Positions 1-6,787 of a stretch of DNA of 11,039 nucleotides are shown in pieces. How positions within the stretch are numbered: position 1 is the first letter of the stretch; the number at the start of each line of letters is the position of its first letter. Under the pieces are notes generated by a model, which saw only the letters and a program-made list of their open reading frames with translations, did no database searches and had not been told where the DNA came from. Made by a program: the position numbers and the translations under genes. The DNA comes from Ichthyophonus hoferi (taxonomy: Eukaryota > Opisthokonta > Ichthyosporea > Ichthyophonida > Ichthyophonidae), in contig NAOQ01000657.1 in NCBI GenBank assembly GCA_002751075.1, forward strand, positions 29,880 through 40,918. Direction: 5' to 3'.

Positions 1-394
1 TTTATTCACTTTATTAGGCACTAAGCACTGGCTGCTCATTGATCATTGATCATGACTAAACACTGGGTGAACAAATAAATATGTTGAACAAAATCTCCCT
101 TTCTAAAGCCATTGAATATATTTAAAACTATAGTTATTACATACCCCAATAGGACAAATTAGTAACCTATTGTATTGTTGTTGCACTGGTTACAATCATG
201 TATAAAGGCAAATGCAGTAACACCTATAAGAGGGCGGCAGCACAGACTGCCTTAAGGCAGCGAAAGAACTATGCCAAGAACTAAATAGTTTCTAGTAAAC
301 TGGAATGCAATACTCTTCAGCGCCTAGAAGAAAACTTGTCTAAGAATTAAAAATCAATTGTAGACTCCGTGCCTATAAACATGTTACCAAAACT
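1..394. other. AT-rich intergenic DNA, no gene seen
   Basis: No reading frame with recognisable protein features was found on either strand. The only local structure is a short direct repeat at 38-53, where TGATCAT occurs twice in succession. The minus-strand open frame that crosses 347-616 is not a gene in itself: it runs through the palindrome at 395-431 and the R1 repeat copy, which explain its length and the one stretch in it that looks protein-like. Confidence 0.6.
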
Positions 395-431
395 ACCACA
401 GATTGCTATAATAATTATAGCAATCTGTGGT
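395..431. repeat. Perfect 37-nt palindrome (18-bp arms, 1-nt centre)
   Basis: The left arm ACCACAGATTGCTATAAT (395-412) is followed by one A and then its exact reverse complement (414-431). There are no mismatches, so as RNA or single-stranded DNA it would form a long stem with almost no loop. It abuts R1 copy 1 at 432. The first 16 bases of the arm recur with one mismatch at 7435-7450, next to R2 copy B. This suggests the arm came from a repeat family and was inverted onto itself here, or that it is the core of a small foldback element. No target-site duplication was recognised. Confidence 0.85.
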
Positions 432-534
432 CGTTCTAGAGACTTATCTACAGGCTTTACGGTCTCCAACTGAGTGTGGTATAATAGGACTATATATATG
501 TATGTATTATGATATTGTTTAACAAATATTAAAA
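432..534 (-). repeat. Dispersed repeat R1, copy 1 (coding-derived)
   Basis: Read on the minus strand this stretch aligns with the plus strand at 5899-5995. Shared blocks are ATTTGTTAAA, a TA-rich run, the sequence TATATATAGTCCTATTATAC, and a peptide-like block containing KPVDKSLE in both copies. Across those eight codons seven differ, each only at a synonymous third position. That is the pattern left by selection on a protein before, or alongside, decay. The protein is not recognised. The copy runs straight into the palindrome at 395-431, beyond which similarity to the partner is lost. It could be a scrap of a host gene family or of a retroelement. Confidence 0.7.
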
Positions 535-1000
535 GAATACAAAGTTCTTGTGTGAGTGAACATGTAGACAGGCATGCGGGGTAGCCGCATATACCCGGGT
601 GTGCTGGGGGCCACATGCATGTGAACTTCCCCCTTTTATTATGGAGTTTTGTTTTGTTTTATACTTTGTTTTATCGCCAGTGCTAACTTTCTAGTTAACA
701 TCCATGTTGCTATCAATGACTTAAATGGAGCCAAGCATAAATATTCGTATTAGCTAATCCAACTCACGATAGACCAAAGAGACCTACTAGGATTGTCTGA
801 TCTTACTGCAATACTTAAATACTGTTGTCCCTAATTTTGGGGAAATAACTCATTTCCTCGTTGATGTAATAGTGCTCATATGCTGCCCCTTGTGAAAGGC
901 TTCAAGTCTTAAATCCAATAATCTTATAGCCAACATTTCGGAGCATAATAAAAGTAAATAATGTTAAATAATACAATGCAATGCAATTCTTTACTCTACA
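535..1000. other. Intergenic DNA with a short GC-richer patch
   Basis: No gene was recognised. At about 545-640 there is a patch clearly richer in G and C than its surroundings, including a small stem (TGCGG/CCGCA around 573-587) and CCCGGG. T-rich runs with repeated TTTTG follow at about 647-675. Nothing in either strand reads as a credible protein. Confidence 0.5.
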
Positions 1001-1004
1001 ACAC

Positions 1005-1287
1005 AATATAAGATCGTCTATTATAAAAAGACCTCCTAACACTCTCCCATCCATACATCCTTCTCGTTCTTTGGGAACCTTTTTCATAACTCTCCAAGTA
1101 TCTTATATAACCTCCCTCTACTCATTCCATTCTCTCTCCTACACACTCTAAATGCTTCCTGTGCAAAATAATGAAAGGCCGGTAGAGGTCTTGCAGGTTT
1201 AACTGTAGAGATGATGCGACGGGTGGGTCTAAAGGTCATGTTTGTAGAGATAAAGGCAAGGTGTAGGATAGAGAAAGTGGAAAGCAA
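1005..1287 (-). pseudogene. HMG-box protein gene relic
   Basis: The minus strand from about 1200 to 1045 reads as an HMG box, the L-shaped three-helix DNA-binding domain of HMGB and fungal mating-type or Rox1-like regulators. RPLPAF corresponds to the RPL/P-x-AF start of helix 1. After 23 residues comes KILGEL, the helix-3 entry (KxLGE), then KRFPKNEKDVW, matching the usual W-K-x-L-P-x-x-EK-x-x-Y. The codon between KILGEL and KR, where the family has an almost invariant tryptophan (TGG), is TGA at 1084-1086. The rest of helix 3 is not continued in frame: a TAG follows after GEC, and a helix-like piece (WESVRRSFYNRR) lies in another frame. The box may begin at an acceptor-like CTCTACAG just before the KPARPL codons; the sequence upstream to 1287 stays open but is not recognisable. 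A decayed host gene is the likeliest reading. A genetic code with TGA as Trp would also explain the first stop but not the second. Confidence 0.6.
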
Positions 1288-1360
1288 GAATGTCGTGCAG
1301 AGTGAGCAGGAAAGGAAGAAGTACGTTATTACATGAGAGAATATAATATAAGACAGGATA

Positions 1361-1440
1361 AAATAGTATGGTATAATATAGGATAGGATAGGATATCATG
1401 TGTAATATAATTTAATATAATATAATAATAGAACATAATA
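1361..1440. repeat. Low-complexity GGATA / TAATATAA tract
   Basis: A short run of about four GGATA/AGGAT units (about 1378-1395) sits in a longer purine/TA-rich tract with repeated AATATAA words. It looks like ordinary microsatellite DNA with no coding content. Confidence 0.75.
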
Positions 1441-1527
1441 CAACTGAAGCCTATTGAGTCGTCTGATCTTTTCTCAATTATCCAATACTATTGTGATCTA
1501 ATCATGGGGCTCATTTAATTAATTACT

Positions 1528-1570
1528 TTCATTATTACTTCATTATTACTTCATTATCACTTTATTAATG
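1528..1570. repeat. 11-bp tandem repeat TTCATTATTAC, about 3.5 copies
   Basis: Two exact units (1528-1538, 1539-1549), one with a single change (1550-1560) and a degenerate partial unit up to 1570. It directly precedes R2 copy E. It resembles a minisatellite seed and has no evident function. Confidence 0.85.
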
Positions 1571-1664
1571 TAAGCTACATACTATGTATTGAGAAATCAA
1601 TTTGCCTGGTTGAGAATGTTACTCAATTCAACTATTTTACACCAATCATTTCATGATCTGATTG
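1569..1664 (+). repeat. Dispersed repeat R2, copy E
   Basis: This copy lies in the opposite orientation to copies A to D. Its end, ACCAATCATTTCATGATCTG (1641-1660), is an exact 20-nt match to the reverse complement of 7211-7230 in copy B. The body (GTAAG..., AAATCAATTTGCCTGG...GAGAA) also aligns with copy B reversed, including the part that encodes KSIYL there. It is degenerate and shows no usable frame. See copy B for the best-preserved member. Confidence 0.75.
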
Positions 1665-1704
1665 TTATCTGTTCATTCGGCGGAGTTAATGGTCTTAAAA
1701 CAAA
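1665..1704 (-). repeat. Scrap of the LTP-motif family
   Basis: The minus strand reads RPLTPPNEQ, and a related stretch at 6525-6565 reads RPLTPYEH. The shared DNA block is GGAGTTAAYGGTCTT. The longer units at 6788-7096 (TLTPRT) and 9535-9837 (PLTPRT) carry the same core. The match is short, so membership is plausible but not secure. Confidence 0.4.
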
Positions 1705-2555
1705 TATTAATTACAACCAAGCATACTTTTCTATCTAGTAATAAGAAAATAATATTGTAAAAATAAATAAAGGAATAGGCTGTAAAAGTGTATTGAACGC
1801 TTTGGTTCCAACCATATTTTATAAAGCATTAGGGCTTCTGTCTCATCTATGATTATTGCAGTTATAAGCGACTACAAGCCTTGCTTTTGATGTATTCATT
1901 CAATTTATCACAGCAATGGTTCTTACTGTTTTAAGAAACCTAAACTAACAACTGCATATAGTGTTAATAACCGTGAAAAATAGTAGCACAGTTGGCTATC
2001 TTTCATACTTTTACAGATTTATTGATCCAAAAGTTTAAACGTGGGCATGGAATCATTATATGTACTATATGCAATATTATGATTCTGATTGGTTTAAGCG
2101 CGTGCTCTTCAATACGCCAAAGTGCCGCATTTCTACTGGATACTAATATAACTCAATAAAGTTACTAAGATAACACTTCTACTATTAACTTAGTTTTGCA
2201 ATATAAAAGAGTGCATACTATAATAATCATAATATATACATAAATGTGTGTTAAATATGATGTACGCCTTGTTAGGTTACCGAATCAATTAATAAAAAGG
2301 TATAATTGCGTAAAATATTTTATTTTTTGCTTACCTTTAGGAAAGCTATAGAGATCTAATTATTTCGATTTCCGAAGTAGCTCTTAGGTCAATATGTATG
2401 GCAATGTACGGTTTCTCATTGCACCAGACTTTGTAAATAAAGCAGCTATAGGGCTCTAAGTAACTTCACTCCGGACCGAGATAGCATTAAATTGATTATC
2501 AGAAACCAATCATTATTGTACTAATATTTCTAATATATGCAAACCCTAACACTCA
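1705..2555. other. AT-rich intergenic DNA, no gene seen
   Basis: About 850 bases without a recognisable gene, repeat copy or RNA. A short plus-strand open stretch around 2076-2160 begins with a run of hydrophobic residues but is only about 30 codons, has no relatives in the window and is within what AT-rich DNA produces by chance. Confidence 0.5.
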
Positions 2556-2939
2556 ATAATTTTATGTCCTATCATCGGGGCTGCCTGTGAACCACCTAAG
2601 AAGTCCTGCATAGTACGTAAGATTTGGGCAAGCACTACACATGCACCATAAAATAATTCTCAACCCAGAGTTATATGTCCCTGCGCTGACAGGCTTTAAA
2701 ATAGGTTTGTAAAACATGGCACTGTAGTCAGCATCAAGCACTTAATACCTTTAAGCAAGATAAGGATGTGGTGATGATGAACCCTAACTCCGTGCGGTAT
2801 TGAGCAGTTTAAACTGCCCATCAGTGGTAATCTATCTCGTAGACAAATGCATTTGCAAAATATCCATCATTCATCCAGTTCTACTTCTTCAAACTCCAAT
2901 TTCAATTTCTTATTGGTCCCTCCGTGTAGTGTTTGTTAG

Positions 2940-3038
2940 ACTTATGCAGGGCCTACGACAATTAAATATCTGGACTCAAAATATATGCGATCTAATTGGC
3001 TTACTATATTGGTAAGACCCTGGCTATTGGCTGGATTA
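2940..3038. repeat. Direct repeat pair, left copy (partner at 3245-3337)
   Basis: The core TAATTGGCTTACTA...GCTATTGGCTGG (2993-3034) recurs as TAATTGGTTTACTA...GCTATTGGCAGG at 3297-3333, about 304 bp to the right. Flanking similarity extends leftwards with more changes. Read on the minus strand both copies contain PANS followed by QL and an ES-x-x-L motif. The pair lies in the copia fossil, so it is probably a tandem duplication within, or a second overlapping copy of, that element. Confidence 0.65.
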
Positions 3039-3244
3039 AATATTCTCAATAATTGGATTAAAATTTAACACCAATAGATCACAGCAATTATTTTTCCTGA
3101 CTACATATGTAATAGTAGTTGGTTACTAATAATATTAAATAATTGTAGCTATAAAAAAAAATACATATTTCAAATAACTGTTTCTGTTTTACCTTAGTGC
3201 AACTTGTGTTTTATTTATTTATTGGTACATACCGATAATTTCCT

Positions 3245-3337
3245 TCGTTTGTCTGACGTACATAAACCTAAGATGGCTTTCGGATTTAATTAGACATAAT
3301 TGGTTTACTAAGAGGATATCGCTATTGGCAGGTTTAT
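3245..3337. repeat. Direct repeat pair, right copy
   Basis: This is the partner of 2940-3038. Its right end lies only about 14 bases upstream of the TATA box of the secreted-protein gene, so the core promoter of that gene stands at the edge of fossil repeat DNA. Confidence 0.65.
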
Positions 3338-3350
3338 GGTTCATAGAACC

Positions 3351-3357
3351 TATAAAG
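3351..3357 (+). promoter_or_regulatory. TATA box of the secreted-protein gene
   Basis: TATAAAG at 3351-3357, 65 bp upstream of the ATG at 3422. A TATA at this distance would place transcription start near 3380 and leave a 5' leader of about 40 nt. The start codon context is AGAGCGATGG, with G at +4. The assignment rests on motif and position only. Confidence 0.5.
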
Positions 3358-3421
3358 ATACTTTTTGATGAAGATGTAGGTAGTAATAATCATAAATCAT
3401 AATTTGTAAGCTAGCAGAGCG

Positions 3422-4788
3422 ATGGCACAAACTATTGTCAGTTTAATACTTCTTTCCCTTGCCTCTATGAGCACTGGCAAGACTTGCGACAGCTCAAGTC
3501 CCGATTATTGTAAGCATTGATTTGCATGGTAGCTCGATGGTGGGCATGCAGTGAGTTTGCCCACCATCGACTCAGCATTGCTATACTTTTTATGTCATTT
3601 TTCTTGGAAGGCCTTCCCATAATTTTTCTTTAACCTTTAATTTATTTTAATTTATAAACACTTGATAAGTTTGAGCATGATTTAGTTTGCTAACCGATGT
3701 ATTTATCTACCTCAGTGGGTGGCTACAAATTAGCCAATTGCGAGCTTCCGGTCCACGCCAAAAGAGAATTTTGGAAAATTCAATTAGAAAAGAAAACCAA
3801 AATTAGGCATATATCGGTAAGTTGCTGTTGTGAATGCCTTGCTACATCTTCATTCACCAATGTATATAGCCATAATAATACCAAATACGCAACATTAGAT
3901 TTCTTTAAATATACATCAAGGCTTTTCAATTGCTACTATGGCATGGGTATTTTAGCACTGGTAAATTGAGTATATTTTTAATGTTGTTTATTATCCCACT
4001 GCATCAAGGCAAAATACATTAGAACAAGTCAAGTAGTTCTTGTTTTAACGCTATATTTCTCTACAGCTCCGTCTACAAAATCCAAGTATTGGCAAGGCAG
4101 CAAAGTTCAACCTGAGAGTGGGTGATAAGAAGTGTGGTGAAGTAGTCCAGAAGGATGGAAAAATGGAAAATTTTGAAATTGCTTGCCCAGATGGTGGAAT
4201 TGAAGGTCATCATATACACTGGGACACCGAACAAATTATTCCTGACGACTTCAAATATTGCGATTTCGTCGTGTGTGGAGGAGATGATTCAGTAGTGCCA
4301 ACACCAGTAGTGCCAACACCTACACCTACACCTGTAACACCTGTAACAAAACCGGATGGTAAGTACTAATTTTAACCCAATGTCTGATGTGCGACCCTTA
4401 ATACATAGATAACTTTAGCTGGTCCTATATTGTGGCATTAACAAAAGTGCTGAAGATCCAACTGGGAAATGCTCCTTTTCAAAAACTTCTTAATTCAGCA
4501 AGATGGAGATATTTGAATAAATCAATTGTGAGACAAATTAGCCAAGAATGTATCTTTATCTGAATCGCTGACAGCAACTTTTCATAATACTTAAATTTTT
4601 TGTTTTATACACTTGCTCAACAAAAATTGAAAACTGGAAACCAATCTTTATGTAATTATGTTCACTTCCCTTACGGGTCCTAGCATGATTTTGCATGATT
4701 TTGTATATATTCTAATCAAAGTAATCATTCAGTGCTGGAACCGCCATGCCCAGAGGGCTACGAATACGGATACGAAGATGAAAACTAG
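3422..4788 (+). CDS. Secreted F5/8 type C (fucolectin-like) domain protein, four exons
   Basis: Exons 3422-3509, 3716-3816, 4067-4358 and 4733-4788 join in frame to 178 codons plus TAG. Introns are 206, 250 and 374 bp, in phases 1, 0 and 1, with GTAAGC/GTAAGT donors, CAG/ACAG acceptors and CTAAC, TTAAC or CTAAT about 20 nt before the acceptors. Residues 1-19 form a signal peptide with a hydrophobic run, so the product should enter the secretory pathway. Residues about 45-135 resemble the second half of a discoidin/F-type lectin fold: FWKIQL (family W-x-V-D-L), IRHISLRLQN, FNLRVGDKKCG, FEIAC, and CDFVVCGG matching the closing CEVEVYGG strand. Such domains bind sugars or lipids outside the cell. 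A Pro-Thr linker (138-160) leads to a short acidic, Tyr-rich tail ending YGYEDEN. There are seven cysteines (22, 38, 86, 103, 128, 133, 166). The usual N-terminal part of the fold is short or missing. The gene structure is well supported; the fold is moderately supported, and the ligand is unknown. No linked genes. Confidence 0.75.
3534..3570 (+). repeat. Perfect 13-bp hairpin in intron 1
   Basis: TCGATGGTGGGCA (3534-3546) and its exact reverse complement TGCCCACCATCGA (3558-3570) flank an 11-nt loop. It begins 24 nt inside the 206-bp first intron, just after the donor GTAAGC. The stem is GC-richer than its surroundings, so it would be stable in the pre-mRNA. It may be a small foldback element, or it may affect donor use; the sequence does not decide between these. 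Confidence 0.85.
4291..4353 (+). repeat. Coding tandem repeats in the Pro-Thr linker
   Basis: AGTAGTGCCAACACC occurs twice in succession (4291-4305, 4306-4320), followed by ACACCT and GTAACACCT repeats. They encode VVPTP twice and then alternating Thr-Pro. Extracellular proteins often use such linkers, which tend to be O-glycosylated and to vary in length between strains by slippage. Both of those are family knowledge, not seen here. Confidence 0.8.
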
Positions 4789-5001
4789 AGCTAGAGTCAA
4801 AGTCTGTGCCAACAACTACACTAGATTATAGGCTCGAGTATTCAACAGTACAGCCCTACCAGAATATTTTAAGAGTTATAAGCCTTATTACTACGATAAA
4901 ACTGTAATTTTCTTCCGAATCAAAAAAGAATTAGAACTGTAACTGTGTTTTTTTCTATTTGATATTGCCAGAGAAGTCTATTATTGAGACCTGGAAAGTG
5001 T

Positions 5002-5018
5002 AATAAAAATCTAATAAA
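5002..5018 (+). terminator. Polyadenylation signals of the secreted-protein gene
   Basis: AATAAA occurs at 5002-5007 and again at 5013-5018, about 215-230 nt after the TAG ending at 4788. No other AATAAA was noticed between the stop and this point, which would give a 3' UTR of roughly 240 nt. This is motif evidence only, and AATAAA is common in AT-rich DNA. Confidence 0.45.
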
Positions 5019-5041
5019 AAATGATACAAATATTTAAATAC

Positions 5042-5250
5042 TACTAAGTAACGGTAGCTGTTTATTAATATATAGTATGATCAGTGATTTATGTCGTCTC
5101 GAAGAACAAATATGTTTGTGTGGCATATTGTATGTATTGTTTGAGTACTGGACATGCAAATTTTCTAGTCGCTCTTGGCGCACTAGAATCCTAAGAACAT
5201 TGGGAAAGTTATGTTTTATTATATTAAAATTTCTACATTCATTAAGCTAA
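5042..5250 (-). other. Open minus-strand stretch without a start, unrecognised
   Basis: About 69 codons stay open on the minus strand, from just after a TAG near 5250 to a TAA near 5042. The inner part has a mixed, charged composition (VLRILVRQERLENLHV, then CSSRRHKS), more protein-like than most frames here, but it has no early ATG and no family was recognised. It could be an exon, a decayed coding scrap or chance. It runs convergently into the 3' end of the secreted-protein gene. Confidence 0.25.
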
Positions 5251-5610
5251 CAAATGAGGACCTTTTCTTAGCAACTGTATTGGGCACATAGTTAAAAATG
5301 TGGAAAACATAACATAGTGCTCATGAAAGAGATTCTGAATCAATCTAGAACAAATTCAGGTAAATAATACACGGAATATCTCTAATTAAACTATTAGCTA
5401 GTGAAAACCTTAGGTACAAAAGAACACTAGCTGTTCTAGTATTTAGGATGGTTCCAGACGCATACGATTAGCTACGAAATAATATCAATAAAACAAATTT
5501 ATTGGCAGGCGCCCAATCATAACTCAACCAGCCTCTTTTACAAGACTATATCCAGAAATAAAAAATGCTTAAGCAGAAGAAAGATTTGGATCAGCAAATA
5601 TTAGCATAGT
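5251..5610. other. AT-rich intergenic DNA, no gene seen
   Basis: About 360 bases with no recognisable frame, repeat copy or RNA gene on either strand. Confidence 0.5.
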
Positions 5611-5615
5611 CCGTG

Positions 5616-5804
5616 GATCATGAAATGATTAGTCCAATATTAGTTATCGAATAACGTTCTGAGTCAGATAAACTGGTTTGGTAATAAGGATTACTAAAAT
5701 CGGTCCCGTTTACATTGATGAACACAGCTACAATTGACACCTGGATAAACGAAAGTCAGAAAAGCATGAAAGGGAACGGAAACAACCAATAAACGCTCCG
5801 ACAC
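5616..5804 (-). repeat. Dispersed repeat R2, copy A
   Basis: Aligns end to end with copy B (7213-7406). It opens with GATCATGAAATGATTRGTCC, has a shared middle (GGTAATAAGGAT, CAGCTACAATTGACACC) and ends with AAACAACCAATAAACGCTCC, identical in A and B. Substitutions and small length differences are scattered throughout, so the copies are old. The part matching the open frame of copy B is decayed. The minus-strand open frame over 5694-5885 covers the non-coding end of the repeat and is not a gene. Confidence 0.8.
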
Positions 5805-5898
5805 ACCTGGACATACGCGGAAACCCGACATGACTGTATATGTGTAGAATACCATTATGGGAAAATACAAACATGTTGGTAACACATAAAGTTACATT

Positions 5899-5995
5899 TA
5901 TTTATTATTTGTTAAATAATGTTATAATATATATATAGTCCTATTATACAATATTCAATTGGTGACCCCTAAACCAGTGGACAAATCACTGGAAC
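5899..5995 (+). repeat. Dispersed repeat R1, copy 2 (coding-derived)
   Basis: This is the inverted partner of 432-534. In the coding-like frame it reads QLVTPKPVDKSLEP, where copy 1 has QLETVKPVDKSLER. The frame stays open from upstream of this block to about 6054, so this copy keeps more reading frame than copy 1. The eight shared residues (5971-5994) are encoded almost entirely with different synonymous codons. No start or family was recognised, and a short secretory or membrane signal is not evident. Confidence 0.7.
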
Positions 5996-5999
5996 CGTC

Positions 6000-6340
6000 C
6001 ACCACACATGATATGCAATTGCACCAGAAAGGAACACTAGAGCTGCAAATCTAAGTAGTAACCATGACGAGTAGTCAGTGGACTGCCATTTTTGGTCATC
6101 TTGGTAAGATAACGAGTTGTAAAAACCGCATAGGGTGGCTACCATTTCAGCAGTGATATGCACTGATCTGAAAATTCTGGAAATAAGTTATGGACAGGTC
6201 CCACATTAAGTCCTAGCACGAAAGCCCCCGAAGGATGGAGGGAAATTAAATAGTTAATTAAGTTTGTTCAAAGAAGGGGCAAAATAGTTTAGGTAAAAAG
6301 GTCAATATATCAATATGGTCTGTAGATGTTGTTATGTAAA
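6000..6340. other. Intergenic or repeat-derived DNA
   Basis: Beyond the end of the R1 frame near 6054 no further match or gene was recognised. A minus-strand open frame (5969-6163) is best explained as the shadow of the R1 frame plus chance. AAAGCCCCCGAAGG at about 6221 resembles the CCCCCGGC patches at 7134 and 9332, but too briefly to call a repeat. Confidence 0.4.
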
Positions 6341-6341
6341 G

Positions 6342-6384
6342 TAAGTTACTAACCTCTCTATGATTGGTTATTATATGCGTACAT
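6342..6384 (-). repeat. Dispersed repeat R3, copy 1
   Basis: The reverse complement of 6346-6369 matches 10273-10296 at 22 of 24 positions (AACCAATCAYRGAGAGGTTAGTAA). An ATGTAC lies exactly 9 nt before the block in both copies, so they align without gaps over about 40 bases. The pair is inverted and nearly 4 kb apart. It could be the end of an old transposon family. Confidence 0.65.
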
Positions 6385-6524
6385 AAAATATTTAATTAGT
6401 CATACCATTGGCTTAAGCGGTACATAACTATTCATAGTTAAGTGCAAACGGATCCCAACATTATGGATCGCTCATTTTATTGTACCAACCAAAATAAAGT
6501 ATACTGAATCAGACTCGAACTACG

Positions 6525-6565
6525 TGTTCATACGGAGTTAACGGTCTTGTGACAAGGTCTCATGT
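6525..6565 (-). repeat. Scrap of the LTP-motif family
   Basis: The minus strand reads TRPLTPYEHVVRV. It shares RPLTP and the DNA block GGAGTTAAYGGTCTT with 1665-1704, and the LTP core with the longer units at 6788-7096 and 9535-9837. It ends in a GTTCGAGTC word that resembles a tRNA T-loop, but no tRNA fold forms. Confidence 0.4.
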
Positions 6566-6787
6566 CCTGGTATATATTTTTTTATAGCTCGTTTAGTTAC
6601 ATTTATGAGTTTTAATGCCAAATATTACAATCGGGACTATATTCGAAGTATATATGCCTACCCAAAGCAGCGCATTTAGTAATAGTAAAAAATTAACACA
6701 GGTAACCGCGCACTCAAGTATGTTTTAAAATATAATAGATATATTAATTTTAAATGCATGCTTACTCTCTGTTAGAGGATACTTTGC

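Larger units (their letters stand above)
2560..3340 (-). mobile_element. Ty1/copia LTR retrotransposon fossil (pol remnant)
   Basis: On the minus strand several short blocks resemble copia Pol in the expected order. At about 3250-3340, SESHLRF with a following YV resembles the integrase C-terminal SHLRVFG...YV region. At about 2830-2960, blocks resemble the reverse-transcriptase segment around KSLYGLKQAPR, the GF...D..LF stretch and the YVDD active-site strand. At about 2615-2740, the observed CPNLTYYAGLLRWFTGSP matches the family's RPDLTYAVGLLSRF..SP block near the RT/RNase H boundary; this last match is the strongest. Spacing between blocks is much shorter than in a whole element, and the sequence is interrupted many times. 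It is clearly dead and old. No LTRs, gag or RNase H were identified. The 2800-3015 plus-strand open frame is a shadow of it. Confidence 0.5.

Noticed and set aside
347-616. 89-codon minus-strand open frame
   Set aside because: It crosses the palindrome and the R1 copy; outside the short R1 block it has no protein character and no family.
1084-1086. TGA read as tryptophan (alternative genetic code)
   Set aside because: The same relic loses its frame again soon afterwards, so decay explains both. No other gene in the window tests the code.
1361-1570. CRISPR-like array
   Set aside because: The repeats are 5-11 bp tandem units without unique spacers.
2800-3015. 71-codon plus-strand open frame
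   Set aside because: It begins at a TTG and lies opposite the copia-like blocks on the minus strand, which explain the openness better.
3697-3969. Separate plus-strand gene starting at the ATG at 3697
   Set aside because: The ATG lies inside intron 1. The coding part is exon 2, and the frame beyond 3816 is intron 2, with a consensus donor at 3817.
5694-5885. 63-codon minus-strand open frame
   Set aside because: It lies over the non-coding end of R2 copy A; the aligned part of copy B is not open in a matching way.
5969-6163. 64-codon minus-strand open frame
   Set aside because: It is opposite the R1 frame, which has the stronger evidence (synonymous differences).
6495-6600. tRNA-like words (GTTCGAGTC on the minus strand, with a possible GTTAA anticodon loop)
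   Set aside because: The T stem has only about three pairs, the anticodon stem does not pair, and no acceptor stem was found.
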